Assembly (NCBI RefSeq): GCF_005217615.1
Contig: NZ_SZNK01000001.1
Coordinates: 4,393,501 to 4,457,500 of the forward strand
Length of the DNA: 64,000 nt
Origin: Brevibacillus antibioticus
GTDB lineage: Bacteria; Bacillota; Bacilli; Brevibacillales; Brevibacillaceae
Direction of reading: 5' to 3'
Part shown: in pieces, positions 26,870-35,704 of the stretch
Position numbering within the stretch: the first letter of the stretch is position 1
Layout of the letters: the number at the start of each line of letters is the position of its first letter
Translations under genes and position numbers: made by a program
Notes under the pieces: generated by a model
Seen by the model: only the letters and a program-made list of their open reading frames with translations
Database searches by the model: none
Told to the model about the DNA's origin: nothing

Positions 26870-27015
26870 AGACCTCCCTCGCTTTAGCCGACGAAGTTAG
26901 CTGACGGGTAGGATGGCGAAAGAGTTTCTCATCCCTCCCACGATTCATACGTGGGATTAACCCCTACTGATTGGGTCCTCCGTTCCCGAGTGCCTCGGGA
27001 TTTGGCCATATTTGC
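26870..27015 (-). ncRNA. c-di-AMP riboswitch (ydaO/yuaA type) before kdp
   Basis: Read on the minus strand, the segment contains the conserved core pieces of the ydaO class in order: GGACCCAAT, GGGGTTAATCC, a variable hairpin, then CATCCTACCCGTCAGCTAAC followed by TTCGTCGGC. The same core occurs at 31495-31630. In this class c-di-AMP binding usually turns expression off, and K+ uptake genes are known targets. It begins about 20 bases after a near-consensus promoter. Confidence 0.9.
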
Positions 27016-27035
27016 AATTGTTGGTTACGAGTCTC

Positions 27036-27064
27036 ATTATACGTCCGGCATAAACGGATGTTAA
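27036..27064 (-). promoter_or_regulatory. Promoter of the kdp riboswitch transcript
   Basis: Minus strand -35 TTAACA (27059-27064), 17-base spacer, -10 TATAAT (27036-27041). Transcription would start near 27029, just before the riboswitch. Confidence 0.75.
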
Positions 27065-27258
27065 TGTCCTATTTCAGTCTTTTTCAGACGATTTTTGCAT
27101 TCTTTATCCATGTAAGCGATTTAAACCTATCAGCCCTCATCCGATCATGATATTTCATCGTTTCTCTTGCGTTTTCACATTATTAACCTATTTGTTTGAC
27201 AGCCTCAAGACGGCTGAGTAATATTAGGCACAATGATAAATTATGGGAGGTATGGCGT

Positions 27259-27627
27259 TTGGCCATCTCTAACAAAAAAAAGCTGGAAGCAGAAATCAGC
27301 GAAGCATTCATAAAATTTCAGCGCGATCTGATTGGACGAGGTCCACAGGAAGCGAAGACCTACATTGTCGGTGATATGGTTATCGTCAGATTCAAAGGTG
27401 TTCTCACCGTCGAAGAAAAGCATCTGTCCAGTCATGATAAAGGCCGCCGCATCGTCAAAGAAATGCGCGAGGTTCTCCGTGAAATGTACAGCGAAGAATC
27501 GGAAGAAATCGTAGAAAAGCTGACAAGCTGCAAGGTACTATCCAGTCATAGCGACATCAGCACGAAAATGGGTGAACGGATCGAGGTTTATGTATTGGAC
27601 AAGGACTTCGAAAAAATGTTGGGCTAA
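27259..27627 (+). CDS. DUF2294 (MpsC-family) protein
   Basis: A 122-residue soluble protein with the DUF2294 pattern: ISEAFIKFQRDLIGRGPQEAKTYIVGDMVIVRFKGVLT-like first half and VEEKHL, GRRIVKEMREVLR in the second. The family is named after MpsC of the staphylococcal membrane-potential-generating system, but most copies are solitary with unknown role. The start is a TTG at 27259, chosen because GGGAGG lies 8 bases upstream and the family begins here; the upstream frame would overlap non-coding sequence. Confidence 0.8.
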   Translation: MAISNKKKLEAEISEAFIKFQRDLIGRGPQEAKTYIVGDMVIVRFKGVLTVEEKHLSSHDKGRRIVKEMREVLREMYSEESEEIVEKLTSCKVLSSHSDISTKMGERIEVYVLDKDFEKMLG

Positions 27628-27639
27628 TGTCACGAAAAC

Positions 27640-27674
27640 AAGGCTCCGCCTCATCTGCAGGCGAAGCCTTTTCT
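27640..27674. terminator. Bidirectional terminator
   Basis: AAGGCTCCGCCT/AGGCGAAGCCTT hairpin with TTTTCT after it; ends the DUF2294 gene on plus and possibly the betaine operon on minus. Confidence 0.85.
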
Positions 27675-27683
27675 ATTCCACTC

Positions 27684-28094
27684 TTACCCACTCATCTGTT
27701 CAGCCAGCCAGCCGTAGCCTTTATACCCGGGCTGGCTCACGATGACGTGATTTGCCCCGAGCGCCTTGTATAACATCGCGTTCCGATGCTCCTGCGTCAT
27801 CACAAAAATCCGGCAGGTGCCCAGCTGCTTGAACAGTGTAACGAAGTCGCTCCCCTCCGCCCACTCATCGGGGAAGATGTAGACGGAATGGTAGAGCAGC
27901 AAAGATTCCTGATCGCGGTAGCACTCGTCAAATGAGATGGGCAAAAAACGCTGAATCGTCTGGTCTCCAGGCCCCGCTGTCAATGAAAAGGCGCCGGGAT
28001 TCCTTCCCCAAAAAGCAGGCAAACGATCGCAGCATAGTGTCTGGATAAAAGAAGTGAAAGCTTCCCCCTTGCCCATTACGAGATAGTGCTTCAT
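27684..28094 (-). CDS. Unknown small protein at the end of the betaine-transport operon
   Basis: A 136-residue soluble protein with GGGGAGG 7 bases before its ATG, 19 bases after opuAC. The C-terminal part (RIFVMTQEHRNAMLYKALGANHVIVSQ) resembles the last strands of a TrkA/RCK-type Rossmann fold, where a mobile residue is followed by LGA-x-x-V-I. There is no glycine-rich nucleotide loop of the standard form at the N-terminus, which starts MKHYLVMGKGEAF. I do not assign a function; a regulatory role for the transporter is one possibility. Confidence 0.65.
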   Translation of the reverse strand: MKHYLVMGKGEAFTSFIQTLCCDRLPAFWGRNPGAFSLTAGPGDQTIQRFLPISFDECYRDQESLLLYHSVYIFPDEWAEGSDFVTLFKQLGTCRIFVMTQEHRNAMLYKALGANHVIVSQPGYKGYGWLAEQMSG

Positions 28095-28113
28095 AGCAGC
28101 GCCTCCCCTTTCC

Positions 28114-29046
28114 TTATTGAAGATCCTCGATGGACGAGATGTTCATGTACGAAGGAACTACGAGTCCGATTTTGGTTCCGTCGAGATTCGGACCCAAATC
28201 CTCGATTTGCCCACCAAATTTCTTCAAATAGCTCGTATCTGTAGACGGCAGCCACGCCGCAACTATTCCATCTACATCCCCAATGGCCACTCCTGCCCAC
28301 ATCGGTCCAGTCTGCACCTGACTCAGTTCGACTTCATACCCCAGCTTCTGCTCCAGCACATGCTCTACGACGTGCGAGCTGGCAATCTCGGAATCCCATG
28401 CTACATAAGCGAGCGTCAGCTTCTCTTTTTGGACAGGCTGGATGCCCTCCACCCATTTCGCTACTTTGGCTTCGTTGTTTTTTACCCATTCCGCAGCGGC
28501 CACTTCCGGATCTTTTCCGTCAATCATTTGAACCATGACTGACTCCATATCGGCTGGCTCCCAGCAGAACTTATCCAGAAAGTGATAGGCAGCAGGCTGT
28601 TCCTCTCTCAGCCCTTTGCGCACGATGGTATGGATTTGTTCCGCACCGCCAAAGCCGTTCTTCGGGTCTGCCAAGTATTTCAAATCCATCTTTTTAAACA
28701 TCCAATGTGGCGTCCAGCCCGTAATGATAATCGGTTCCTTCGCTTCGTAGGCTTTGATCAAAGCTGCTGTCATTGCTGCATCTGAGCCTTCGACAAGCTG
28801 CCATTTATCCAAGCCATACAGGTTCATGACTTCCTCTGTCTTCACCATCGAGCCTGCTCCTGCGTCGATTCCGATGATTTTGTAGTCGAGCTTTTCTCCT
28901 AGCGCGTTGTCCAACTTCTCAGAAGCAATCGGACCGACCACCGTTGCTGTCGGTAATTGTGTGTTTGTGTTTTGACTGGAGCAGCCTGCAAGCCAAGCTG
29001 TCGCTCCCATCATCACTGCCAGTAAAGCTGGAACCGTTTTGTTCAT
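28114..29046 (-). CDS. opuAC: Glycine betaine/carnitine-type substrate-binding lipoprotein
   Basis: A 310-residue lipoprotein. Residues 1-20 are a signal peptide with lipobox LAGC, the cysteine being the lipid anchor. The mature domain has GWTPHWMFKKMDLKYLADP, characteristic of OpuAC/ProX-type quaternary-ammonium binders, with tryptophans available for the cation box (WDSEIASSH, GPMWAGV). It delivers betaine-like osmolytes to the OpuAA/OpuAB transporter. Its ATG overlaps the permease stop codon (TAATG). Confidence 0.9.
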   Translation of the reverse strand: MNKTVPALLAVMMGATAWLAGCSSQNTNTQLPTATVVGPIASEKLDNALGEKLDYKIIGIDAGAGSMVKTEEVMNLYGLDKWQLVEGSDAAMTAALIKAYEAKEPIIITGWTPHWMFKKMDLKYLADPKNGFGGAEQIHTIVRKGLREEQPAAYHFLDKFCWEPADMESVMVQMIDGKDPEVAAAEWVKNNEAKVAKWVEGIQPVQKEKLTLAYVAWDSEIASSHVVEHVLEQKLGYEVELSQVQTGPMWAGVAIGDVDGIVAAWLPSTDTSYLKKFGGQIEDLGPNLDGTKIGLVVPSYMNISSIEDLQ

Positions 29047-29885
29047 TATGTGTTTCTCTCCTTTTTTCCTGCATGTTGAGTAAGCCGATCCAAGACGATA
29101 GCGATAATCACGATAGATAGTCCCGCCTCGAATCCTCTTCCTATATCCACTTGCGAAACAGCACGATATACGTCCGCCCCCAAGCCTTTCGCCCCGATCA
29201 TAGCCGCTATGACCACCATCGACAGGGCGAGCATGATGCACTGATTGACGCCCGCCAAGATCGTCGATTTCGCATAAGGCAGTTGTACTTTCACGAGCTT
29301 TTGCCACCCAGTTGCGCCAAAGGCGTCCGCCGCTTCCTCCATTTCCGCTGGGACCTGGCGTATGCCTAAGTTCGTAAGACGCACGATTGGCGGCAAAGCA
29401 AAAATAACGGAGGCAATGACTCCCGGCACCTCGCCCAAGCCGAAGAAAAAGATCGCGGGAATCAAATAAACGAACGCTGGCATCGTCTGCATCAAATCCA
29501 GTACTGGCGTGACGAGATTACGAAACGTATCGTGTCTCGCGCAAAGAATGCCCACCGGAATCCCGATAGCGATCGAAATAATCGCGGAAGTGAGGACGAG
29601 TCCCAATGTCTCCATCGTTTCATCCCAGTACCCCAAATTGTGAATGAGAGAAAGTCCGATAACCGTAAAGACCATGGACGCTCTCCCTGCAAAAACCCAC
29701 GTAGCGGCCCCCAGCAGCAAGATGAGAATCAGCGAAGGTATCTCTGCCAAAACCGTGGAACAGTAAGTCACCATCGTGGAAATGACGATCGACACCGGAT
29801 CAAACAATACCCCTTTGTAATGGCCCAGTACCTCCACGAACCCTTCCATCCATTCGCCAATCGGCAGCTTAGGCAAGGCGTCCAT
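29046..29885 (-). CDS. opuAB: Glycine betaine ABC transporter permease
   Basis: A 279-residue permease with six or seven spans. The inner-membrane coupling loop is visible as EEAADAFGATGWQKLVKVQLPYAKSTI (EAA motif). The N-terminal amphipathic start LPIGEWMEGFVEVL is typical for OpuAB/ProW. Overlaps the ATPase gene by 17 bases and the lipoprotein by one. The start at 29885 follows AGAGGTG. Confidence 0.92.
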   Translation of the reverse strand: MDALPKLPIGEWMEGFVEVLGHYKGVLFDPVSIVISTMVTYCSTVLAEIPSLILILLLGAATWVFAGRASMVFTVIGLSLIHNLGYWDETMETLGLVLTSAIISIAIGIPVGILCARHDTFRNLVTPVLDLMQTMPAFVYLIPAIFFFGLGEVPGVIASVIFALPPIVRLTNLGIRQVPAEMEEAADAFGATGWQKLVKVQLPYAKSTILAGVNQCIMLALSMVVIAAMIGAKGLGADVYRAVSQVDIGRGFEAGLSIVIIAIVLDRLTQHAGKKERNT

Positions 29886-31095
29886 CACTCATCACCTCTG
29901 TTCTCTGATGCTCTTGGACATTTACTTTTCCTACCAGCCCACCTAGCACCGCTCCTTTTACGACGACACCCAACAAACGCTGCTGCTCGCCCACTACCGC
30001 AATCGGGACGTGCAGGTCTGCCATCATCGGGAACAAACTGTGCAGACGTGCGTCAGGTGAAACGGTAGGGAGGTCGGTTTTCATGATCGTCTCCAGCGAA
30101 TCTCCCGTACTGATCGCGAGTGATACGTCATACGCCGTAATCAAGCCAAGCAGTGTGCGCTTTTTGTCCACGACGTACAAGCTGGACACGCCGTTATCCA
30201 TCATGAGTTGTAGCGCCACTCGCGCCCCTTTGTCAGGTGTGATTGCTTCTGCCCGTTTCATCACATTTTCAGCAACGAGCACCCTGGACAGGTCGGCATC
30301 CTCCACGAATTTCCGCACGAATTCATCCGCTGGGTCTGCCATGATTTCTTCTGGGCGGCCGATTTGAATGATCTGCCCGTCTTTCATAAAGGCAATCCGG
30401 TCGCCCAGCCGCAACGCTTCGTGCAAGTCATGTGTAATAAACAGGATCGTCTTTTTCATCGTCATCTGAAGCTCCAGCAGCTCATCCTGCATATCTTTTC
30501 GAATGAGCGGGTCCAGTGCACTGAACGCTTCGTCCATCAAGAGAATATCTGGATTATTAGCCAACGCCCGCGCCAATCCGACTCGCTGGCGCATGCCTCC
30601 GCTCAATTGATCCGGGTACGCATTTTCCCACTCGGTTAGTCCAACGAGCGCGAGCGCTTCCCGTGCTTTTTCTTGCCGGAGCCCTGGTGGTACTTGTTGA
30701 ATCTCCAAACCAAACTCCACGTTTTCCCGAACCGTCCGCTGCGGAAACAGGGCGAAATTTTGGAATACCATCCCGAGCTTCTTCCTCCGCACCTCGCGCA
30801 AAGCCGATGCCTTCATGTCCACAATTTCTTCCCCATCGATCTCGATGCTTCCGCTCGTTGGGTCAATCAATCGATTGCACAGTCTGATTAAGGTTGATTT
30901 GCCGCTGCCGGACAGGCCCATGATGACGAAGATTTCACCTTCCTCGACTTCAAAGCTGACCTGATTGACCCCGATAGACTGGCCCGTTTGCTTGTAAATT
31001 TGTTCTTTCGTACGTCCTTCCGCCAGCAGCTTCAAGGCCAGCTCAGGCTGCTTACCGAACACTTTTGTCAGTTGATGGACTTTCATTTTGGGCAT
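29869..31095 (-). CDS. opuAA: Glycine betaine ABC transporter ATPase with CBS domains
   Basis: A 408-residue ATPase: Walker A GLSGSGKST, signature LSGGMRQRVGLARALA, Walker B DILLMDEAFSALDPLIR, H-loop FITHDLHEA. The first 35 residues (VHQLTKVFG, then LLAEGRTKEQIYKQTGQSIG) are the family N-terminal extension. C-terminal CBS pair (about 280-395) contains SSLYVVDKKRTLLG; CBS domains of OpuA gate transport by ionic strength and in some species bind c-di-AMP. The start at 31095 follows AGGATGAGGG. It is first in the operon, after a long riboswitch leader. Confidence 0.93.
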   Translation of the reverse strand: MPKMKVHQLTKVFGKQPELALKLLAEGRTKEQIYKQTGQSIGVNQVSFEVEEGEIFVIMGLSGSGKSTLIRLCNRLIDPTSGSIEIDGEEIVDMKASALREVRRKKLGMVFQNFALFPQRTVRENVEFGLEIQQVPPGLRQEKAREALALVGLTEWENAYPDQLSGGMRQRVGLARALANNPDILLMDEAFSALDPLIRKDMQDELLELQMTMKKTILFITHDLHEALRLGDRIAFMKDGQIIQIGRPEEIMADPADEFVRKFVEDADLSRVLVAENVMKRAEAITPDKGARVALQLMMDNGVSSLYVVDKKRTLLGLITAYDVSLAISTGDSLETIMKTDLPTVSPDARLHSLFPMMADLHVPIAVVGEQQRLLGVVVKGAVLGGLVGKVNVQEHQRTEVMSDGRLA

Positions 31096-31126
31096 GGTAT
31101 CCCTCATCCTTCGTTTTTTCGTAAAT

Positions 31127-31210
31127 GCAAAAAGCCTGCGAAGTTTCCACACGCAAGCAAAGTCAAGCATGCACGCTTGATTTTTACTTGCGTTGAAAAT
31201 CCGCAGGCTT
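31127..31210 (-). terminator. Second leader terminator, just before opuAA
   Basis: Three nested stems: AAGCCTGCG/CGCAGGCTT (31202-31210 with 31132-31140), ACGCAAG/CTTGCGT and TCAAGC/GCTTGA. On the minus strand the last arm runs into TTTTT. It lies only 32 bases upstream of the opuAA start codon, so read-through here is required for expression. Confidence 0.75.
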
Positions 31211-31360
31211 ACGTAATACCTGGCGCCCATTTTCAGGACTCCCTGTACTCTGTCTTCCTGATTTCGATTGTCAGCGGTTTATGTCGTACCGTTTTCCTCC
31301 CAGCGATCCACACCATTTCATTCACGACTGTATCGCGTAAGCTACTCGTCGGTATTTCCA

Positions 31361-31430
31361 TAAAAAATAGGCCGATCCATCCTTTTTCTCCAGAACAAAG
31401 GTCCCAAAGAAAAAGCCTGCATCGACCTAT
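31361..31430 (-). terminator. Riboswitch-linked terminator in the opu leader
   Basis: On the minus strand ATAGGTCGAT (31421-31430) pairs with ATCGGCCTAT (31367-31376) over 10 bases with one G-U; inside, CTTTTTCT pairs with AGAAAAAG. TTTTTT follows at once. It starts about 65 bases after the riboswitch core and is the likely expression platform. Confidence 0.75.
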
Positions 31431-31494
31431 CACACGCCCGCCAAGGAATCCCCTGGTTGCGCATTATATGCCTAGACTTTATCCATCCATGACC

Positions 31495-31630
31495 TTCCCT
31501 GCTTTGACCGACGAGGTTAGCTGACGGGTAGGATGGCAGAGAAGACTTTTCCTCATCCCTCCTGATCACTCAGGATTAACCCCAAAAGATTGGTTCCCCC
31601 GCTTCCGAGAATCTCGGAACTAGGCCGTAT
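31495..31630 (-). ncRNA. c-di-AMP riboswitch (ydaO/yuaA type) before opuA
   Basis: Minus strand core in order: GGGGGAACCAAT, GGGGTTAATCC, a TCCTGAGTGATCAGGA hairpin, GGGATGAGG, then CATCCTACCCGTCAGCTAAC and CTCGTCGGTC. It is clearly homologous to the element before kdp, with the two loop helices diverged but still pairing. Osmolyte transporters are known targets of this class. Confidence 0.9.
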
Positions 31631-31668
31631 TGTGTTTTGTTGCTTATTTGATCGTGATTGTGACTTTG

Positions 31669-31697
31669 ATTATACGCTCGCTTCCAGTTATTGTGAA
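31669..31697 (-). promoter_or_regulatory. Promoter of the opu riboswitch transcript
   Basis: Minus strand -35 TTCACA (31692-31697), 17-base spacer, -10 TATAAT (31669-31674), preceding the riboswitch by about 35 bases. Confidence 0.7.
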
Positions 31698-31806
31698 CGT
31701 TCATTTTCGTTGAATCAAACTGAATAGCGCCTTTCTTAATGAGTCGCATTGATTTAGATGGTTCATGCTCATCCAATTGAAGAATCCCTTAGCTATCTTT
31801 CCCTTT

Positions 31807-32862
31807 CTATACACAAACCTCTACGCATACACGCTCCTCATAGGAAAAGCGCTGACTGATGTCCGTGACAACCTCCCAGTCATCCTCCCCGACCCGGATG
31901 GAATAAAGCAGTTCTCTCCCCTGAAATTGCACATGAGATACCTTTCCGATAACGCCTTCCATTCCTTGCTGCCACGCTGCGAGCTTCAACTGATCGGGAC
32001 GAACCGGCAATATTTGCTGAGCGTGAAAGGAAGAAAAGTCGCGGGAAACAGCAATTGGTACCGCTGGCTCTCCTTGTCTCTCCAACAGAAAGGTATTGGG
32101 GCAAGACCAGTTTCCTTTTAAGAAGTTAGCCCGTCCCACAAACTTGGCGACAAAAGGCGATTGGGGCGAATAGTATATATCCTGCGGGCTACCTGCTTGT
32201 TCCACCCTGCCGCCTTTCATTACGACGATCTGATCCGCCATAGCCAGTGCCTCTGACTGATCGTGTGTGACGTAGACGATGGAAGTCCCCAGCTCGCGGT
32301 GAATAAATTGGATTTCCTTGCGCATTTGCATACGCAGCTCTGCATCGAGACTGCTCAATGGCTCGTCCATCAGAAGCAGCGTAGGGTTAAACACGATGGC
32401 CCGCGCCAGAGCAACGCGCTGCTTTTGTCCACCAGAGAGCTGATTGGGAAATCTCTCTTCCATTCCTCCAAGACCGACCATCTCCAGCATTTGGGCCACC
32501 CGTACCTTTGGATTATCTTTGTAAGCGGCAGGCACGTGCTTTTGATGTTGCAACGGAAACACGACATTCTCATAGACAGTCAAATGCGGCCAAAGTGCGA
32601 ATGACTGAAACACCATACCAATCCGCCGCTCCTCTGGCGGCTTTCTTCTTGCCTGGTCCGCTACGCACTCTTGATTGATCCAGATTTCTCCGCTGGTAGG
32701 CGATTCAAAACCCGCCAATAGCCTAAGCAGTGTCGTTTTTCCGCAACCGCTCGGCCCGAGCAAAGCAACGAATTCCCCTTGTCCAATTTGTAGATCCAGA
32801 TGGTGGAGCGCCGTCACATCTCCGAATTTTTTGGAAACGCCCTTCACTCTTGCACTGTTCAT
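31807..32862 (-). CDS. ABC transporter ATPase of the ferric/phosphonate/polyamine class
   Basis: A 351-residue ATPase: Walker A GPSGCGKTT, signature LSGGQKQRVALARAI, Walker B LLLMDEPLSSLDAEL, H-loop YVTHDQSEA, then a TOBE-type C-terminal domain from about residue 240. This architecture belongs to the CUT1/FbpC/PotA group. The start at 32862 overlaps the permease stop (ATGA) with GGAGGAT upstream. It is the last gene of a six-gene operon that includes two phosphatase-type enzymes, so the cargo may be organic phosphate rather than iron. Confidence 0.88.
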   Translation of the reverse strand: MNSARVKGVSKKFGDVTALHHLDLQIGQGEFVALLGPSGCGKTTLLRLLAGFESPTSGEIWINQECVADQARRKPPEERRIGMVFQSFALWPHLTVYENVVFPLQHQKHVPAAYKDNPKVRVAQMLEMVGLGGMEERFPNQLSGGQKQRVALARAIVFNPTLLLMDEPLSSLDAELRMQMRKEIQFIHRELGTSIVYVTHDQSEALAMADQIVVMKGGRVEQAGSPQDIYYSPQSPFVAKFVGRANFLKGNWSCPNTFLLERQGEPAVPIAVSRDFSSFHAQQILPVRPDQLKLAAWQQGMEGVIGKVSHVQFQGRELLYSIRVGEDDWEVVTDISQRFSYEERVCVEVCV

Positions 32863-34601
32863 CCCTGTATCCTCCGTTGCCAATATCGTTTCCATAAACC
32901 GCCCATTGTCAAAGCCAGCAGGATGGCCACTACGATCAACGAAGAAAGGGCCGTGCTATGAGTCGTTGATCCCGCCTGCTCAAAGCTAAAAATAACGACA
33001 CCGATTGTTTCCGAACCGGATGACCACAGAAGCGATGATATTGTCAATTCAGTAAAAGCTGTCAGGAACACCAGAAACAAGCCTGTTGCCATTCCCGGTG
33101 CATAGAGCGGAAGCAATATCCGGGACCACCTCGTCCAAAATCGACCACCGTTGATCCGTGCTGCTTCTTCTACTTCCTTGCCCACCTGCATAATGGAGAC
33201 CGTACTGCTTTTTACTTGCAAGATCAAAAAGCGAGTCACATACGCAATCAAAATGAGCCAAACCGTTCCATATATTCCTGGCTGCCAGCTAGGAATCGGC
33301 TCGATCCACGTTAAAATCATCGCCAGACCAAGCACCATACCGGGCAAAGCATACGGCAAAGCGACAGCTCCTTCCATTACTTTTCCCATAAAGGAAGGCC
33401 GATGGATGCGCCAGTAAGCGAACCATGTTCCAGCCACCACGCACAAGACGCCAGTCAAGCAGGCCAGCATCAGGCTATTGCCGATGGCCGCTCTCGTTCC
33501 AACATGGTCAAACAAAACAAACGCAAAATGCTTCCATGTCAGATTTTGCGGAACAAAAGGCAACCCATACGCCTTGATGAAAGCGTTCGCTGCCATGGAC
33601 AAGAGAGGAAGCACACTCGTCACCAACAAAAAGAGTCCAACAAGAACCTCCACACCCCGTCGATACCTTTCCAAGTGACGGCGAATCGATTTGTCCTCGG
33701 CACTGGTCTGGTCTACCCGGCTTTTACGCAAAAAGAGCCACTGTACTCCTGTTCCCGCCAATGCTATCACGCCAAGCAAAATAGACAAGACAGAAGCCCT
33801 CGCAAAAGCGCTCGGTCCAAATCCGATGACCTCCTCATAAATCAACGTACTCAATAAAGGGATATTTTCCGGGATCCCGAGAAACGCAGGGACACCAAAA
33901 TTATCGAGTCCAGAAATAAAAGCAAGCAGTCCGCCTCCTGCAATTCCCGGTAAGGCGAGTGGGAGTGTCACCTTGCGAAATACGGTCGTAGCCGTAGCCC
34001 CTGAAGAATGAGCCGCCCATTCCAGTTCTTTGGGAATCCGATACAGAACGGACAGCGTGAGCATGTAGACCAACGGATAATGCGTTAGACCCATTACAAC
34101 AATGATCCCGTCCAAGCCATAGACGTCCCACAGCTCCAAAGGCCCACCATAAAGCCAGCTCGCTGCCCGGTTCAATACCCCTTGCGGACCTGCCAGTTGT
34201 GTCCAGGCCAAGGTCATCACGTACGAGGGAATCAGCAATGGCAACAGGGCAAGTACGTGAATGGCAGACTTCCAGCGTATGTCTGTATAGGCGCATAACC
34301 AAGCCAACGACACACCAATGACTAACGCGATGAGCGTAGAAGCTCCTGCCGCCGTAACGCTGTGACCGATAGCGTTCCAGGTGCGTACATGTGTGATCAC
34401 ATCCGCAAAGTATCGAAGACCGATTCCAGCTTCTGTTTGCACACTAAGAGCGATCAACTTCCACAACGGATACATAAAAAAGAAGGCGACCGGCACCAGC
34501 ACGGTCCATGTGGCCGCCTTTTCCAACGACAGGGGCACGGTCATTTTTCGCCGTTCCCCCATCTTTCGCTCGGACACTGCTGCCTGCCAGTTACTTTGCA
34601 C
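32859..34601 (-). CDS. Double-domain ABC permease (FbpB/PhnU-type)
   Basis: A 580-residue permease with about twelve spans in two homologous halves, each with an EAA-type loop (LEWAAHSSGATATTVFRKVTLP and VEEAARINGG..RILLPLYAPG). Such fused permeases occur in ferric-iron and 2-aminoethylphosphonate importers. I keep the GTG start at 34601, which overlaps the binding-protein gene by 11 bases and has GGAGAG upstream; ATG codons at 34562 and 34544 are alternatives. Translation appears coupled to the neighbours on both sides. Confidence 0.88.
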   Translation of the reverse strand: MQSNWQAAVSERKMGERRKMTVPLSLEKAATWTVLVPVAFFFMYPLWKLIALSVQTEAGIGLRYFADVITHVRTWNAIGHSVTAAGASTLIALVIGVSLAWLCAYTDIRWKSAIHVLALLPLLIPSYVMTLAWTQLAGPQGVLNRAASWLYGGPLELWDVYGLDGIIVVMGLTHYPLVYMLTLSVLYRIPKELEWAAHSSGATATTVFRKVTLPLALPGIAGGGLLAFISGLDNFGVPAFLGIPENIPLLSTLIYEEVIGFGPSAFARASVLSILLGVIALAGTGVQWLFLRKSRVDQTSAEDKSIRRHLERYRRGVEVLVGLFLLVTSVLPLLSMAANAFIKAYGLPFVPQNLTWKHFAFVLFDHVGTRAAIGNSLMLACLTGVLCVVAGTWFAYWRIHRPSFMGKVMEGAVALPYALPGMVLGLAMILTWIEPIPSWQPGIYGTVWLILIAYVTRFLILQVKSSTVSIMQVGKEVEEAARINGGRFWTRWSRILLPLYAPGMATGLFLVFLTAFTELTISSLLWSSGSETIGVVIFSFEQAGSTTHSTALSSLIVVAILLALTMGGLWKRYWQRRIQG

Positions 34602-35667
34602 CCATCATCTCTCCAAATTTCTTTTTGTCCGCCTCTCTGTTCGCTTCAAGTTCATCTGTATTCGCAGAAAGCACCTTGATCTGGTCTTGAGCGCGTAGCC
34701 CTTCCGGAGCAGCGATGCCTTTTCTGATCGGAGTGTACCCAAGACTGCTTGCAAGCTGCTGTCCTTCCTCCGAGAGCACATAATCGACAAACGCTTTTGC
34801 TGCCTCTGCATTTTTCGTTGCTTTCATGATCCCGATTGGTTCGGTTATGACAGGAACACCCTCGTTTGGATAGATAAGCTCGACTGGAGAGCCGTCTTTT
34901 TTCGCCCGAGCTACGAGGTAATCCACAACCATCCCATATTCCTTCTCGCCGCCTGCGACGCTTTTCAATACGGCACCATTGCCTTTAGTGACTGTCATCT
35001 GGTTTGCTTTGAGTCCAGCTATGTAGTCCCAACCAAAATCAGCCTGCCGAGTAAGTACGCCTATGTTATAGGCTGCTGCTCCAGAGTAGAGTGGACTTGG
35101 CATAATCGTTTTGTTCGAGGCTTCCGGACTGGTCAGAACCTTCCAACTGTCCGGAAGAGCGGCAACCTTGCTGCTGTTGACTGCAAGAACGGTTGCCATC
35201 ACTTTGGTTCCCGTATAGGCGCCCTCTGCATCCTTCCACTCCGCCGGAATGTCCTTAGCCTCGGGCGAAGCATACGGCATGAGCAAATCCTGTTTTTTCA
35301 GGCTAGCAAAGGTCGGTGCATCCGCAACCAAAAGCACATCTACTTTTACCTGCCCAGCTTGTGCCTCCGCCTGCAAGCGACTCATCACTTCCTCTGTACC
35401 GGATCGGAACAGCTCTACTTTTACCTCCGGATTATTTTTCGAAAAACCCTCGATCAATGCTTGCGCGTCTGCATCTGGCTGGGAGGTATAAAAGCTCAGC
35501 GACCCTGCGATTTTGGCTGGGGCTGGGGCAGACTCAGATGTCGCTGCAGTGTTCGCCGCCGGGGTTGGTGATGTGGAAGAAGGCTGGGAACCGCAGGCTG
35601 CCAGTCCAAAGACAGCAACGGCTGCGAATAAAGAAAGGGTCCATTTTGGGCTAAGAACACGTTTCAC
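34591..35667 (-). CDS. ABC transporter substrate-binding lipoprotein (ferric/phosphonate class)
   Basis: A 358-residue lipoprotein. The signal peptide ends in the lipobox LAAC, followed by a Ser/Thr/Pro/Ala-rich linker (about residues 28-54). The mature part has the type-II periplasmic fold with LSFYTSQPDADAQALIEGF, a pattern shared by ferric-ion and 2-aminoethylphosphonate binders. The tyrosine pair expected in many ferric binders is not obvious. The start is a GTG at 35667, with AGGAGG 9 bases upstream; the ATG at 35691 lies before that ribosome site. Confidence 0.87.
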   Translation of the reverse strand: MKRVLSPKWTLSLFAAVAVFGLAACGSQPSSTSPTPAANTAATSESAPAPAKIAGSLSFYTSQPDADAQALIEGFSKNNPEVKVELFRSGTEEVMSRLQAEAQAGQVKVDVLLVADAPTFASLKKQDLLMPYASPEAKDIPAEWKDAEGAYTGTKVMATVLAVNSSKVAALPDSWKVLTSPEASNKTIMPSPLYSGAAAYNIGVLTRQADFGWDYIAGLKANQMTVTKGNGAVLKSVAGGEKEYGMVVDYLVARAKKDGSPVELIYPNEGVPVITEPIGIMKATKNAEAAKAFVDYVLSEEGQQLASSLGYTPIRKGIAAPEGLRAQDQIKVLSANTDELEANREADKKKFGEMMGAK

Positions 35668-35704
35668 TTGTTCATTCCTCCTAAAAATCATGAGTGGTTA
35701 ACAG

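Noticed and set aside
31233..31433. 66-codon minus-strand frame in the opu leader
   Set aside because: It overlaps the first leader terminator and has no well-placed ribosome site, so it is more likely untranslated leader than a gene.
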